This document shows, one piece after another, positions 10,890 to 19,363 of a stretch of 64,000 nucleotides of DNA; position 1 is the stretch's first letter; each line of letters starts with the position of its first letter. The position numbers and the translations under genes were made by a program. Below the pieces are notes generated by a model. That model did no database searches and was not told the origin of the DNA. It saw only the letters and a list, made by a program, of their open reading frames with translations. Source of the DNA: Flavobacterium sp. HJJ (GTDB taxonomy: Bacteria > Bacteroidota > Bacteroidia > Flavobacteriales > Flavobacteriaceae). Location: contig NZ_JADKPR010000006.1 in the NCBI RefSeq assembly GCF_015351475.1, positions 62,001-126,000 on the forward strand. The letters are read 5' to 3'.

Positions 10890-12302
10890 ATGAAATCCAT
10901 AACGACTAAAGTTATGCTGTCTTTTTTTCTTTTGTTTTTTTCTTTAACTTTTGTAAATGCTCAGGAGATTATAAAAGATACTGTTGTTCCTAAGACAGCA
11001 AAAGCACCTGTGGTTTCAACAAAAAAACTTAAAGTAGACGGAGTAGTTGCAACCGTTGGAGATTATATTATATTAGATTCTGATATTGACAAAGGGTTTT
11101 TGGAAATTAAAAGTCAAGGAGGATCTATCTCGGATGTAACAAGATGTCAGGTTTTGGGGACGTTATTGGAACAGAAATTGTATGCTCATCAAGCAGTTCA
11201 GGACAGTATTATAGTAAGTGATGCCGAAGTAAAAGGTATGATGGATGAAAGATTATCTTATATGCTTCAGCAGGTGGGGACAATGGATAAGCTGGTTCAG
11301 TATTATCAAAAGGATTCGGAAGAAGAATTTAGAACATATTTCTTTGATGTACTAAAAGAGCAGAAGCTTACTGGTGAAATGACGAAAAAGATAATCGATA
11401 AGGTTGAAATAACGCCTGAAGAAGTTCGTGAATTTTTTAAAAAAATACCTGTTGCTGATTTGCCGGTTTTTGGTGCGGAGTTAGAAGTAGCTCAAATTGT
11501 TGTAAAACCAAAGGTTACTGAAGAAGACAAGAAAAGAGTTATTGATAAACTGAATGGCTTTAGGAAAGAGTGTATGGAGGGAGCAAGTTTTGCTACCAAA
11601 GCTGTGCTGTATTCGGAAGACCCTGGTTCCAGTAAAAACGGAGGTTATTATAAAATGAACAGAAAAACTGCTTTTGTCAAGGAGTTTAAAGATGTTGCAT
11701 TTAGTCTTGCTGAAGGTGAGATTTCAGAGCCTTTTGAGACTCAATACGGTTTCCATATTATTTATGTTGAAAAAATAAAGGGGCAGGAAATTGAATTGAG
11801 GCATATATTAATAGCTCCAACAGTTTCTCAGGAGTCTTTGAAAGAAGCTAAAGAGAAAATCACTTTAATTAGAAAGAAGATATTAGATAAGGAAATTCCT
11901 TTTGCGGAAGCAGCAAGAACGATGTCTGATGAAAAGGAAACAAGAGCGAATGGAGGAGCACTGGTAAATCCTAAGACTCAGGATACACATTTTGAGCTGA
12001 CTAATATGGATCCTTCTATTTATAATCAGGTTTCCAATTTGAAGGATAATGAGATTTCTATGCCGTTCCTTGAAGATAAAGAAGGGAAAAAATATTATAA
12101 AATCATGATAGTGACCAATAGAATTGATTCGCACACTGCGGATTATGCTAAAGATTATATCAAAATTAAGGATTTGGCTTTGAAAGAAAAACAAATTAAA
12201 GCTATTGCAAAATGGTTTGATAACAAAATTAAGGATACTTATATAAAGATTGTGGATGAATATAAAGATTGTCCATTTACTAATAACTGGGTAAAAAAAT
12301 AA
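10890..12302 (+). CDS. SurA-like periplasmic peptidyl-prolyl isomerase
   Basis: An exported chaperone/isomerase with a SurA layout, 470 residues. The start at 10890 gives an ideal signal peptide, MKSITTKVMLSFFLLFFSL…VNA, cut near residue 24; a start 21 bp earlier is possible. After an N-terminal SurA_N region (VDGVVATVGDYIILDSDIDK) come two parvulin (PpiC) domains, at about 175-285 (DPGSSKNGGYYKM…YGFHIIYVEKI) and 285-390 (ELRHILIA…SDEKETRANGGAL). It likely assists outer-membrane protein folding. A terminator separates it from the MoxR gene. Confidence 0.88.
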   Translation: MKSITTKVMLSFFLLFFSLTFVNAQEIIKDTVVPKTAKAPVVSTKKLKVDGVVATVGDYIILDSDIDKGFLEIKSQGGSISDVTRCQVLGTLLEQKLYAHQAVQDSIIVSDAEVKGMMDERLSYMLQQVGTMDKLVQYYQKDSEEEFRTYFFDVLKEQKLTGEMTKKIIDKVEITPEEVREFFKKIPVADLPVFGAELEVAQIVVKPKVTEEDKKRVIDKLNGFRKECMEGASFATKAVLYSEDPGSSKNGGYYKMNRKTAFVKEFKDVAFSLAEGEISEPFETQYGFHIIYVEKIKGQEIELRHILIAPTVSQESLKEAKEKITLIRKKILDKEIPFAEAARTMSDEKETRANGGALVNPKTQDTHFELTNMDPSIYNQVSNLKDNEISMPFLEDKEGKKYYKIMIVTNRIDSHTADYAKDYIKIKDLALKEKQIKAIAKWFDNKIKDTYIKIVDEYKDCPFTNNWVKK

Positions 12303-12319
12303 TTTTCATTAAATAAATA

Positions 12320-12362
12320 AAAAGAGTTAGTTTTATGTTTTCATAGTACTAACTCTTTTTTA
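12320..12362 (+). terminator. Terminator after the surA-like gene
   Basis: A 12-bp stem, AAAAGAGTTAGT with its complement, around a 16-nt loop, followed by a T-run. It ends just before the MoxR start at 12382, so the MoxR promoter must be weak, embedded here, or fed by read-through. Confidence 0.75.
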
Positions 12363-12381
12363 ATTAAAAAAAAATATAAAA

Positions 12382-13335
12382 ATGTCGGATGTAACAGCGA
12401 TACAAAATTTAGTTCAGAAGCGTAATGAATTAAAAAAAGAAATATCTAAAATTATTGTAGGCCAAGAAGCTGTTGTTGATCAGATTTTGCTATGTATTTT
12501 TTCAGGAGGACATGCCTTGTTAGTTGGAGTCCCTGGGCTTGCTAAGACTTTGCTGGTGAATACTTTGGCGCAGGCTTTAGGTCTGGATTTTAAAAGAATT
12601 CAATTTACTCCTGATTTAATGCCTTCAGATATATTAGGGAGTGAAATATTGGATGAAAACAGGCAGTTTAAATTTATTAAAGGGCCTATATTTTCAAATA
12701 TTATTTTGGCTGATGAAATCAATAGAACGCCTCCAAAGACGCAGGCGGCTTTATTAGAAGCAATGCAGGAACGTTCGGTTACTATTGCTGGCGCAAACCA
12801 TAAACTGAGTCTGCCTTATTTTGTTTTGGCTACACAAAACCCAATAGAACAGGAGGGAACTTATCCATTGCCTGAAGCACAGTTAGACCGATTTATGTTT
12901 GCGATAAAACTTGAGTATCCATCTTTTGAAGAAGAAGTGCAAGTTGTGAAAAGAACTACTGCAGATGTTGATACAAAGGTGAATGCATTATTTACTGCTC
13001 AGGAAATTATTGATTTTCAGCATTTGATCCGCCGTATTCCAGTTGCAGATAATGTAGTGGAATATGCAGTTGGGTTAGTAAGTAAAACACGTCCTGATAA
13101 TAAACTGTCTAATGAATTTGTGAAAAATTATCTGGATTGGGGTGCGGGTCCAAGAGCTTCGCAGAATTTGATTTTGGCAGCCAAAGCAAATGCGGCTTTT
13201 CATGGTAAATTTTCTCCGGATATAGAAGATGTAAAAGCTGTTGCAGTTGGTATCCTGCGACATAGAATTATTAAAAACTATAAAGCAGATGCAGAAGGAA
13301 TTTCTGAGGAAATGATAATTGGAAAGCTTGTTTAA
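12382..13335 (+). CDS. MoxR family AAA+ ATPase
   Basis: A MoxR-type AAA+ ATPase, 317 residues. Walker A is GVPGLAKTL at 49-57, Walker B is IILADEINRTPP with DE at 111-112, sensor 1 is ATQNP, and the family-typical EQEGTYPLPEAQLDRFMF and GAGPRASQNLI follow. MoxR proteins act as chaperones for assembly of multi-subunit or metal-dependent complexes, often with a downstream DUF58 protein and VWA proteins. Here none follows, because a strong terminator and then acnB come next. The client cannot be inferred from context. Confidence 0.93.
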   Translation: MSDVTAIQNLVQKRNELKKEISKIIVGQEAVVDQILLCIFSGGHALLVGVPGLAKTLLVNTLAQALGLDFKRIQFTPDLMPSDILGSEILDENRQFKFIKGPIFSNIILADEINRTPPKTQAALLEAMQERSVTIAGANHKLSLPYFVLATQNPIEQEGTYPLPEAQLDRFMFAIKLEYPSFEEEVQVVKRTTADVDTKVNALFTAQEIIDFQHLIRRIPVADNVVEYAVGLVSKTRPDNKLSNEFVKNYLDWGAGPRASQNLILAAKANAAFHGKFSPDIEDVKAVAVGILRHRIIKNYKADAEGISEEMIIGKLV

Positions 13336-13358
13336 AAGTAAAAAATAATAGATTATTG

Positions 13359-13395
13359 AAAAGTGCTGCATTCTAATGGGAATGTGGTACTTTTT
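13359..13395 (+). terminator. Terminator after the MoxR gene
   Basis: A long 15-bp stem (AAAAGTGCTGCATTC, with three G-U pairs) around a 6-nt loop, ending in five Ts. The following gap to 13572 is AT-rich and I see nothing else in it. Confidence 0.75.
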
Positions 13396-13572
13396 GTTTA
13401 ACAATAGTTTTTCTTTTTGTTAAAATCCATTTCTGAATTATTGAATTTGTAAAATTGACAGACTAAACATGTTTATTTCTTATTTTAACGCAGTGAAATC
13501 ATTTATTTTGCAATAATTTTTTTTGAAAAATGGACATCTATTAAATTTCTTTAAATTATCATCTTTAATTAT

Positions 13573-13580
13573 TAAATTTG
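13573..13580 (+). promoter_or_regulatory. acnB promoter -7 element
   Basis: TAAATTTG matches TAnnTTTG 86 bp before acnB, leaving a leader of roughly 75-80 nt. There is no clear TTG at -33. Confidence 0.5.
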
Positions 13581-13612
13581 CAGGACAAAAAAATAAAAAA
13601 CACTTAATTATT

Positions 13613-13657
13613 ATGGCTTTAATATTGAAATACTCAATAAAAGAGCCATTAACCTGA
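13613..13657 (+). promoter_or_regulatory. acnB leader: nested hairpin and 14-codon ORF
   Basis: Directly before acnB, ATGGCT…AGCCAT encloses ATTGA…TCAAT, so the leader can form a two-tier hairpin. The same bases encode a short frame, ATG to TGA, reading MALILKYSIKEPLT, that ends 9 bp before the acnB start. It could be a leader peptide or a structured regulatory leader. Neither function is proven by sequence alone. Confidence 0.35.
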
Positions 13658-13665
13658 CTTTAATT

Positions 13666-16440
13666 ATGAATATTTATAGCGACTACATCAAGGAGATCGA
13701 AGAACGTAAAGTTCAGGGACTCCACCCAAAGCCAATTGACGATGCTGCATTGGTAAGTGAAATCATTGCACAAATCAAAGATTTAGATAATGCTAATCGA
13801 GAAGACTCTCTTAAATTTTTTATTTATAACACTTTGCCTGGAACTACTAGCGCAGCTGGTGAGAAAGCTAAGTTTTTAAAAGAAATTATTCTTGGTGAAT
13901 CTGTAGTAGCGGAAATCACACCTGCTTTTGCATTTGAATTGTTGTCACATATGAAAGGCGGACCTTCAATTGAAGTACTGCTTGATTTGGCTTTAGGAAA
14001 TGATGCTGCTATTGCAAAACAAGCTGCGGAAGTTCTTAAAACGCAGGTTTTCCTTTATGATGCAGATACAGATCGTTTAAAAGAGGCATTCAAAAACGGT
14101 AATACTATCGCTAAAGAAATTATAGAAAGTTACGCAAAAGCGGAATTCTTTACTAAACTTCCAGAAGTTGCTGAAGAAATTAAGGTGGTAACTTTTATCG
14201 CTGGTGAAGGTGATATTTCTACAGATTTACTTTCTCCAGGAAATCAGGCACACTCACGTTCAGATCGTGAATTACATGGTAAATGTATGATTACTCCTCA
14301 AGCACAGGAGGAAATTAAAGCACTTCAGGCACAGCACCCTGATAAATCGGTGATGCTGATTGCTGAAAAAGGTACAATGGGAGTTGGTTCTTCTCGTATG
14401 TCAGGAGTAAACAACGTGGCACTTTGGACAGGTAAACAAGCAAGCCCATACGTTCCATTTGTTAATTTTGCTCCGATTGTTGGAGGTACAAACGGTATTT
14501 CTCCAATTTTCTTAACAACAGTTGATGTTACCGGAGGTATCGGTCTTGATCTTAAAAACTGGGTTAAAAAAACAGATGCATCAGGGAATGTTGTTCGTAA
14601 CGAAAGCGGAGAGCCGGTTTTAGAGCAGGCATATTCTGTAGCTACAGGAACTGTTTTAACAATCAATACAAAAACTAAAAAATTATACAATGGCGATAAA
14701 GAATTAATTGATATCGCTAAAGCTTTCACTCCTCAAAAAATGGAATTCATTAAAGCGGGCGGGTCTTATGCTATTGTATTTGGTAAAAAATTGCAAACAT
14801 TCGCAGCGAAAGTTTTAGGTATTGATATTCCATTAGTATTTGCTCCATCAAAAGAGATTTCTCACGAAGGACAAGGTCTTACTGCGGTTGAAAAAATCTT
14901 TAACAGAAATGCGGTTGGAACAACTCCAGGTAAAATATTGCACGCAGGTTCTGATGTTCGTGTAGAAGTAAACATCGTAGGTTCTCAGGATACTACAGGT
15001 CTTATGACTTCTCAGGAATTAGAAGCTATGGCCGCTACAGTAATTTCGCCAATCGTTGATGGTGCTTACCAGTCAGGCTGTCACACTGCTTCAGTTTGGG
15101 ATAAAAAAGCGCAGGCAAATATTCCTAAATTGATGAAATTCATGAACAACTTCGGTTTAATTACTGCACGTGATCCTAAAGGTGTTTATCACTCAATGAC
15201 GGACGTAATCCATAAAGTTCTTAATGATATTACAATTGATGACTGGGCTATCATTATTGGTGGTGACTCTCATACGAGAATGTCAAAAGGTGTTGCTTTT
15301 GGTGCTGACTCAGGAACTGTTGCTCTTGCACTTGCTACTGGTGAAGCTTCTATGCCAATTCCGGATTCTGTAAAGGTGACTTTCAAGGGAGAAATGAAAG
15401 AATACATGGATTTCCGTGATGTGGTTCATGCTACTCAGGCTCAGATGCTGAAACAATTTGGTGGTGAGAACGTTTTCCAAGGAAGAATTATCGAGGTTCA
15501 CATTGGAACTCTTACTGCTGATCAGGCATTTACATTTACTGACTGGTCTGCGGAAATGAAAGCAAAAGCATCTATCTGTATTTCTGAAGATGATACTTTG
15601 ATTGAATCATTGGAAATTGCGAAAAGCAGAATTCAAATTATGATCGACAAAGGAATGGATAATCACAATCAAGTTCTTCAGGGATTGATTAATAAAGCAG
15701 ATAAGAGAATTGCTGAGATTAAATCTGGTGAAAAACCAGCTTTAACTCCAGATGCAAATGCTAAATATTATGCTGAAGTTGTTGTTGATCTTGATGTGAT
15801 TGCAGAGCCAATGATTGCTGATCCAGATGTAAATAATGCTGATGTTTCTAAAAGATATACTCACGATACAATCAGGCCTCTTTCTTTTTATGGAGGAGAT
15901 AAAAAAGTAGATCTTGGATTTATTGGTTCTTGTATGGTTCACAAAGGTGATATGAAAATCCTTGCTCAGATGCTTAAAAATATTGAAGCTCAAAACGGTA
16001 AAGTAGAATTTAAAGCACCTCTTGTAGTAGCGCCTCCTACTTATAACATCGTTGATGAATTGAAAGCTGAAGGTGACTGGGAAGTTTTACAGAAATATTC
16101 AGGTTTCGAATTTGACGATAATGCACCGAAAGCTGCAGCACGTACTGAATACGAAAAAATGTTGTATTTAGAGCGTCCAGGCTGTAATCTTTGTATGGGT
16201 AACCAGGAAAAAGCAGCTAAAGGAGATACTGTAATGGCAACATCTACTCGTCTTTTCCAAGGAAGAGTTGTGGAAGATACTGATGCTAAAAAAGGAGAGT
16301 CTTTATTATCATCTACTCCAGTTGTAGTACTGTCAACAGTACTTGGAAGAACTCCAACAATTGAAGAATATATTGCTGCAGTTGACGGTATCAACTTGAC
16401 TAAGTTTGCGCCTTCTCACAAGCAGTTAGTGAATAGTTAA
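13666..16440 (+). CDS. acnB: Aconitase B (bifunctional aconitate hydratase / 2-methylisocitrate dehydratase)
   Basis: AcnB, 924 residues, interconverts citrate and isocitrate and can dehydrate 2-methylisocitrate. The N-terminal HEAT-like domain (about 1-160) and the swivel domain precede the cluster-binding core, as is characteristic of AcnB and not of other aconitases. Probable 4Fe-4S ligands are the Cys of GSCMVHKGDM near residue 755 and the two in PGCNLCMGNQ near 840 and 843. It is followed after a terminator by a second aconitase of another subfamily. A role in the methylcitrate route is plausible, since the genome also encodes methylmalonyl-CoA mutase (51.4-55.0 kb). Confidence 0.96.
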   Translation: MNIYSDYIKEIEERKVQGLHPKPIDDAALVSEIIAQIKDLDNANREDSLKFFIYNTLPGTTSAAGEKAKFLKEIILGESVVAEITPAFAFELLSHMKGGPSIEVLLDLALGNDAAIAKQAAEVLKTQVFLYDADTDRLKEAFKNGNTIAKEIIESYAKAEFFTKLPEVAEEIKVVTFIAGEGDISTDLLSPGNQAHSRSDRELHGKCMITPQAQEEIKALQAQHPDKSVMLIAEKGTMGVGSSRMSGVNNVALWTGKQASPYVPFVNFAPIVGGTNGISPIFLTTVDVTGGIGLDLKNWVKKTDASGNVVRNESGEPVLEQAYSVATGTVLTINTKTKKLYNGDKELIDIAKAFTPQKMEFIKAGGSYAIVFGKKLQTFAAKVLGIDIPLVFAPSKEISHEGQGLTAVEKIFNRNAVGTTPGKILHAGSDVRVEVNIVGSQDTTGLMTSQELEAMAATVISPIVDGAYQSGCHTASVWDKKAQANIPKLMKFMNNFGLITARDPKGVYHSMTDVIHKVLNDITIDDWAIIIGGDSHTRMSKGVAFGADSGTVALALATGEASMPIPDSVKVTFKGEMKEYMDFRDVVHATQAQMLKQFGGENVFQGRIIEVHIGTLTADQAFTFTDWSAEMKAKASICISEDDTLIESLEIAKSRIQIMIDKGMDNHNQVLQGLINKADKRIAEIKSGEKPALTPDANAKYYAEVVVDLDVIAEPMIADPDVNNADVSKRYTHDTIRPLSFYGGDKKVDLGFIGSCMVHKGDMKILAQMLKNIEAQNGKVEFKAPLVVAPPTYNIVDELKAEGDWEVLQKYSGFEFDDNAPKAAARTEYEKMLYLERPGCNLCMGNQEKAAKGDTVMATSTRLFQGRVVEDTDAKKGESLLSSTPVVVLSTVLGRTPTIEEYIAAVDGINLTKFAPSHKQLVNS

Positions 16441-16465
16441 TATAATTTTTCTATCATAATTTAGA

Positions 16466-16493
16466 AGCCCGAGTCATAAACTCGGGCTTTTTG
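16466..16493 (+). terminator. Terminator after acnB
   Basis: A 9-bp GC-rich stem, AGCCCGAGT with its complement, around CATAA, followed by TTTTT. Confidence 0.9.
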
Positions 16494-16566
16494 TTTAATA
16501 ACTGCTCTATTTTTTGTAAATTGTAGGGTTTAAAATAAATTAATAATTAACAATACTGTAAATCTT

Positions 16567-18834
16567 ATGGCTTTTGATATTGAAATGATTAAAAAAGTGT
16601 ACGCAGATATGCCTTTACGTGTAGATGCGGCACGTGAGATAGTTGGCCGTCCGCTTACTTTAACGGAGAAAATTTTATACAGTCACCTTTGGGACGAAAC
16701 TGCTAAACAGGCATACGGAAGAGGTATTGATTATGTTGATTTTGCTCCGGACAGAGTTGCCTGCCAAGATGCAACTGCTCAGATGGCATTACTTCAGTTT
16801 ATGCATGCCGGTAAATCTAAAGCGGCAGTTCCTACAACGGTCCATTGTGACCACCTGATTCAGGCCAAAGTCGGTGCTTCTGCAGATTTAGCTGTGGCGA
16901 ATACACAGTCGAAAGAAGTTTTTGATTTTCTGTCATCTGTTTCAAATAAATATGGAATCGGATTCTGGAAACCAGGGTCAGGAATTATTCATCAGATTGT
17001 TTTGGAAAATTATGCTTTTCCAGGAGGAATGATGATTGGTACGGATTCGCATACGGTAAATGCCGGCGGATTAGGGATGCTGGCTATTGGAGTGGGAGGT
17101 GCTGATGCTGTAGATGTAATGTCCGGAATGTCTTGGGAACTGAAATTTCCTAAATTAATTGGTGTAAAATTAACTGGAAAACTATCTGGCTGGACTGCTC
17201 CGAAAGATGTTATTCTTAAAGTAGCCGATATTCTAACTGTAAAAGGAGGTACAGGAGCTATTGTTGAATATTTTGGTGAAGGAGCTACAAATATGTCCTG
17301 TACAGGAAAAGGAACTATCTGTAATATGGGAGCCGAAATTGGTGCTACAACTTCTACATTTGGCTATGACGATTCCATGCGCAGGTATTTAGCAGCTACA
17401 AGCCGACAGGATGTTGTTGATGCTGCAGATAAAGTTGCTTCTTATTTGACCGCAGATCCAGAAGTATATGCTAATCCGTCACAGTATTTTGATCAGCTTA
17501 TTGAAATTAATTTATCCGAATTGGAACCGCATATCAACGGGCCTTTCACACCAGACCGCGGAACACCAGTTTCTAAAATGAAAGCAGAAGCTGCTGCAAA
17601 CGGCTGGCCAATAAAAGTAGAATGGGGATTAATTGGCTCCTGTACAAACTCCTCGTATGAAGATATGGCACGTGCAGCTTCAATTGTAAACCAAGCTGTT
17701 GAGCACGGAATCACTCCAAAAGCAGAGTTTGGTATCAATCCAGGGTCGGAACAGATTCGTTATACTATCGAAAGAGACGGTATCATCGCCACTTTCGAAA
17801 AATTGGGAACTAAAGTATTTACAAACGCCTGCGGACCTTGTATCGGGCAATGGGACAGAGCTGGCGCTGACAAAGGAGAGAAAAATACAATCGTACATTC
17901 ATTCAACCGTAATTTCTCCAAAAGAGCTGACGGTAATCCAAATACACACGCTTTTGTAACATCGCCGGAAATGGTTGCTGCGTTGGCAATTTCAGGAAGA
18001 TTGGATTTCAATCCGCTGACTGATACATTGATTAATGATAACGGTGATGAAGTGAAATTAATCGCTCCTTATGGTGACGAATTACCGAAAAGAGGTTTTG
18101 ATGTTGAGGATGCAGGTTTTCAAGCCCCGGCCGAAGACGGATCGAATGTTCAGGTAAATGTAAGTCCGACTTCAGACCGTCTGCAGTTATTGGTTCCATT
18201 CGAAGCCTGGGATGGTAAAAATATTGCTGGAGCAAAATTATTGATTAAAGCTTTTGGAAAATGTACTACCGACCACATTTCTATGGCAGGACCATGGCTG
18301 CGTTTCCGCGGGCATTTGGATAATATTTCAAATAATATGCTGATTGGTGCGATCAATGCATTCAATCAGACTGCAAATTCAGTTAAAAACCAATTGACAG
18401 GTACTTATGAAGCTGTTCCTGCTGTGGCGCGTGCTTACAAAGCTGCCGGAATTCCTTCCGTTGTTGTGGGGGATCATAATTATGGAGAAGGTTCTTCTCG
18501 TGAACATGCTGCAATGGAGCCTCGTTTCTTGGGTATAAAAGCTGTTCTTGTTAAATCATTTGCCCGTATCCACGAAACAAACCTTAAAAAACAGGGATTG
18601 TTGGGATTGACATTTGCCAACGAAACTGATTATGACAAAATTCAGGAAGATGACACGATCAACTTCGTTGATTTGGTTGACTTTGCTCCTGGGAAACCAT
18701 TGAGTTTGGAATTGGTTCACGCTGATGGAAGCAAAGAGGTAATCTTGGCAAACCATACTTATAATGCGAGTCAAATTGGTTGGTTCAAAGCTGGTTCAGC
18801 CTTAAACTTAATCGCTGCTGAGGCTAATGCGTAA
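16567..18834 (+). CDS. Aconitate hydratase, mitochondrial-type
   Basis: A TCA-cycle aconitase, 755 residues, of the mitochondrial aconitase subfamily. Cluster ligands are C359 (GSCTNSS), C422 and C425 (ACGPCIGQ), and the active-site segment [15 protein letters not shown] is intact in the C-terminal swivel domain. Unlike AcnB, the swivel domain is C-terminal, so the two neighbouring aconitases are not recent duplicates. It has its own terminator; no clear TAnnTTTG element is seen in the 126 bp before it. Confidence 0.95.
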   Translation: MAFDIEMIKKVYADMPLRVDAAREIVGRPLTLTEKILYSHLWDETAKQAYGRGIDYVDFAPDRVACQDATAQMALLQFMHAGKSKAAVPTTVHCDHLIQAKVGASADLAVANTQSKEVFDFLSSVSNKYGIGFWKPGSGIIHQIVLENYAFPGGMMIGTDSHTVNAGGLGMLAIGVGGADAVDVMSGMSWELKFPKLIGVKLTGKLSGWTAPKDVILKVADILTVKGGTGAIVEYFGEGATNMSCTGKGTICNMGAEIGATTSTFGYDDSMRRYLAATSRQDVVDAADKVASYLTADPEVYANPSQYFDQLIEINLSELEPHINGPFTPDRGTPVSKMKAEAAANGWPIKVEWGLIGSCTNSSYEDMARAASIVNQAVEHGITPKAEFGINPGSEQIRYTIERDGIIATFEKLGTKVFTNACGPCIGQWDRAGADKGEKNTIVHSFNRNFSKRADGNPNTHAFVTSPEMVAALAISGRLDFNPLTDTLINDNGDEVKLIAPYGDELPKRGFDVEDAGFQAPAEDGSNVQVNVSPTSDRLQLLVPFEAWDGKNIAGAKLLIKAFGKCTTDHISMAGPWLRFRGHLDNISNNMLIGAINAFNQTANSVKNQLTGTYEAVPAVARAYKAAGIPSVVVGDHNYGEGSSREHAAMEPRFLGIKAVLVKSFARIHETNLKKQGLLGLTFANETDYDKIQEDDTINFVDLVDFAPGKPLSLELVHADGSKEVILANHTYNASQIGWFKAGSALNLIAAEANA

Positions 18835-18857
18835 GCGTTTAAAATCTTTATAGTAGA

Positions 18858-18887
18858 AACTCTCAAGGAAACTTGGGAGTTTTTTTA
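18858..18887 (+). terminator. Terminator after the second aconitase
   Basis: A 10-bp stem, AACTCTCAAG with its complement (one G-U), capped by a GAAA tetraloop and followed by seven Ts. Confidence 0.9.
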
Positions 18888-19020
18888 TGAGAGGGTTTGA
18901 AAAATTTTGGTACGATTGCTCGGTTATATAAAAAACTGTTGTGTACGATAGCGGATTTACGATCATAAGTGTTCGGAAGATCGTAAACATATGATTTTAT
19001 TCGTCCAAACATCCTCAAAC

Positions 19021-19155
19021 TTGTCATTCCGACGTAGGAGGACACAAGCGATAGCGAACTGGCGAAGCAATCTTCGCAAGTAATTCCGCAATCAAAATCC
19101 CCAATCTTTGTCGAGCTTCTAACGGAGATTCCTCGTTCCTCGGAATGACAATATT
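19021..19155. repeat. Palindromic intergenic repeat (GTCATTCCGACG family)
   Basis: GTCATTCCGACGTAGGAGG at about 19022 is mirrored, imperfectly, by GATTCCTCGTTCCTCGGAATGAC at about 19129-19150, enclosing about 90 bp. This inverted pair resembles the TGTCATTCCGACG…CGGAATGACA elements common between genes in Bacteroidota. It is non-coding and probably a dispersed repeat. Confidence 0.6.
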
Positions 19156-19264
19156 ACGTAAAACTGGACGTTTCTTGCCATTTTCAACTCTTTAGAAGAC
19201 TTGCGATTTGCAACTGTACCCTCAAAGATTGATGTTTTTTGTCGTTTATGTTAATTTTATGGCT

Positions 19265-19360
19265 TATGATCGTGGGCACGGATTGTAAATCCAATCAATC
19301 GGGTGTGAGAGGCGCACTCCGTTCCTTAAGGGGCGGAGCCGTCTACTCGATTGGGCGATG
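19265..19360. other. GC-richer structured segment, possible mobile-element remnant
   Basis: This block is more GC-rich than its surroundings, with TCCG…CGGA and GGC…GCC stems around a TTCCTTAAGG motif, flanked by two segments containing CAATCGGG and CGATTGGG. It resembles a structured RNA or the end of a mobile element; a group II intron 3' end is one idea. No reverse transcriptase or transposase gene is next to it. Confidence 0.25.
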
Positions 19361-19363
19361 TTT

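Noticed and set aside
10655..10900. 81-residue minus-strand ORF
   Set aside because: Extreme Lys/Asn/Tyr composition typical of AT-rich spacer, and it overlaps the signal peptide of the surA-like gene.
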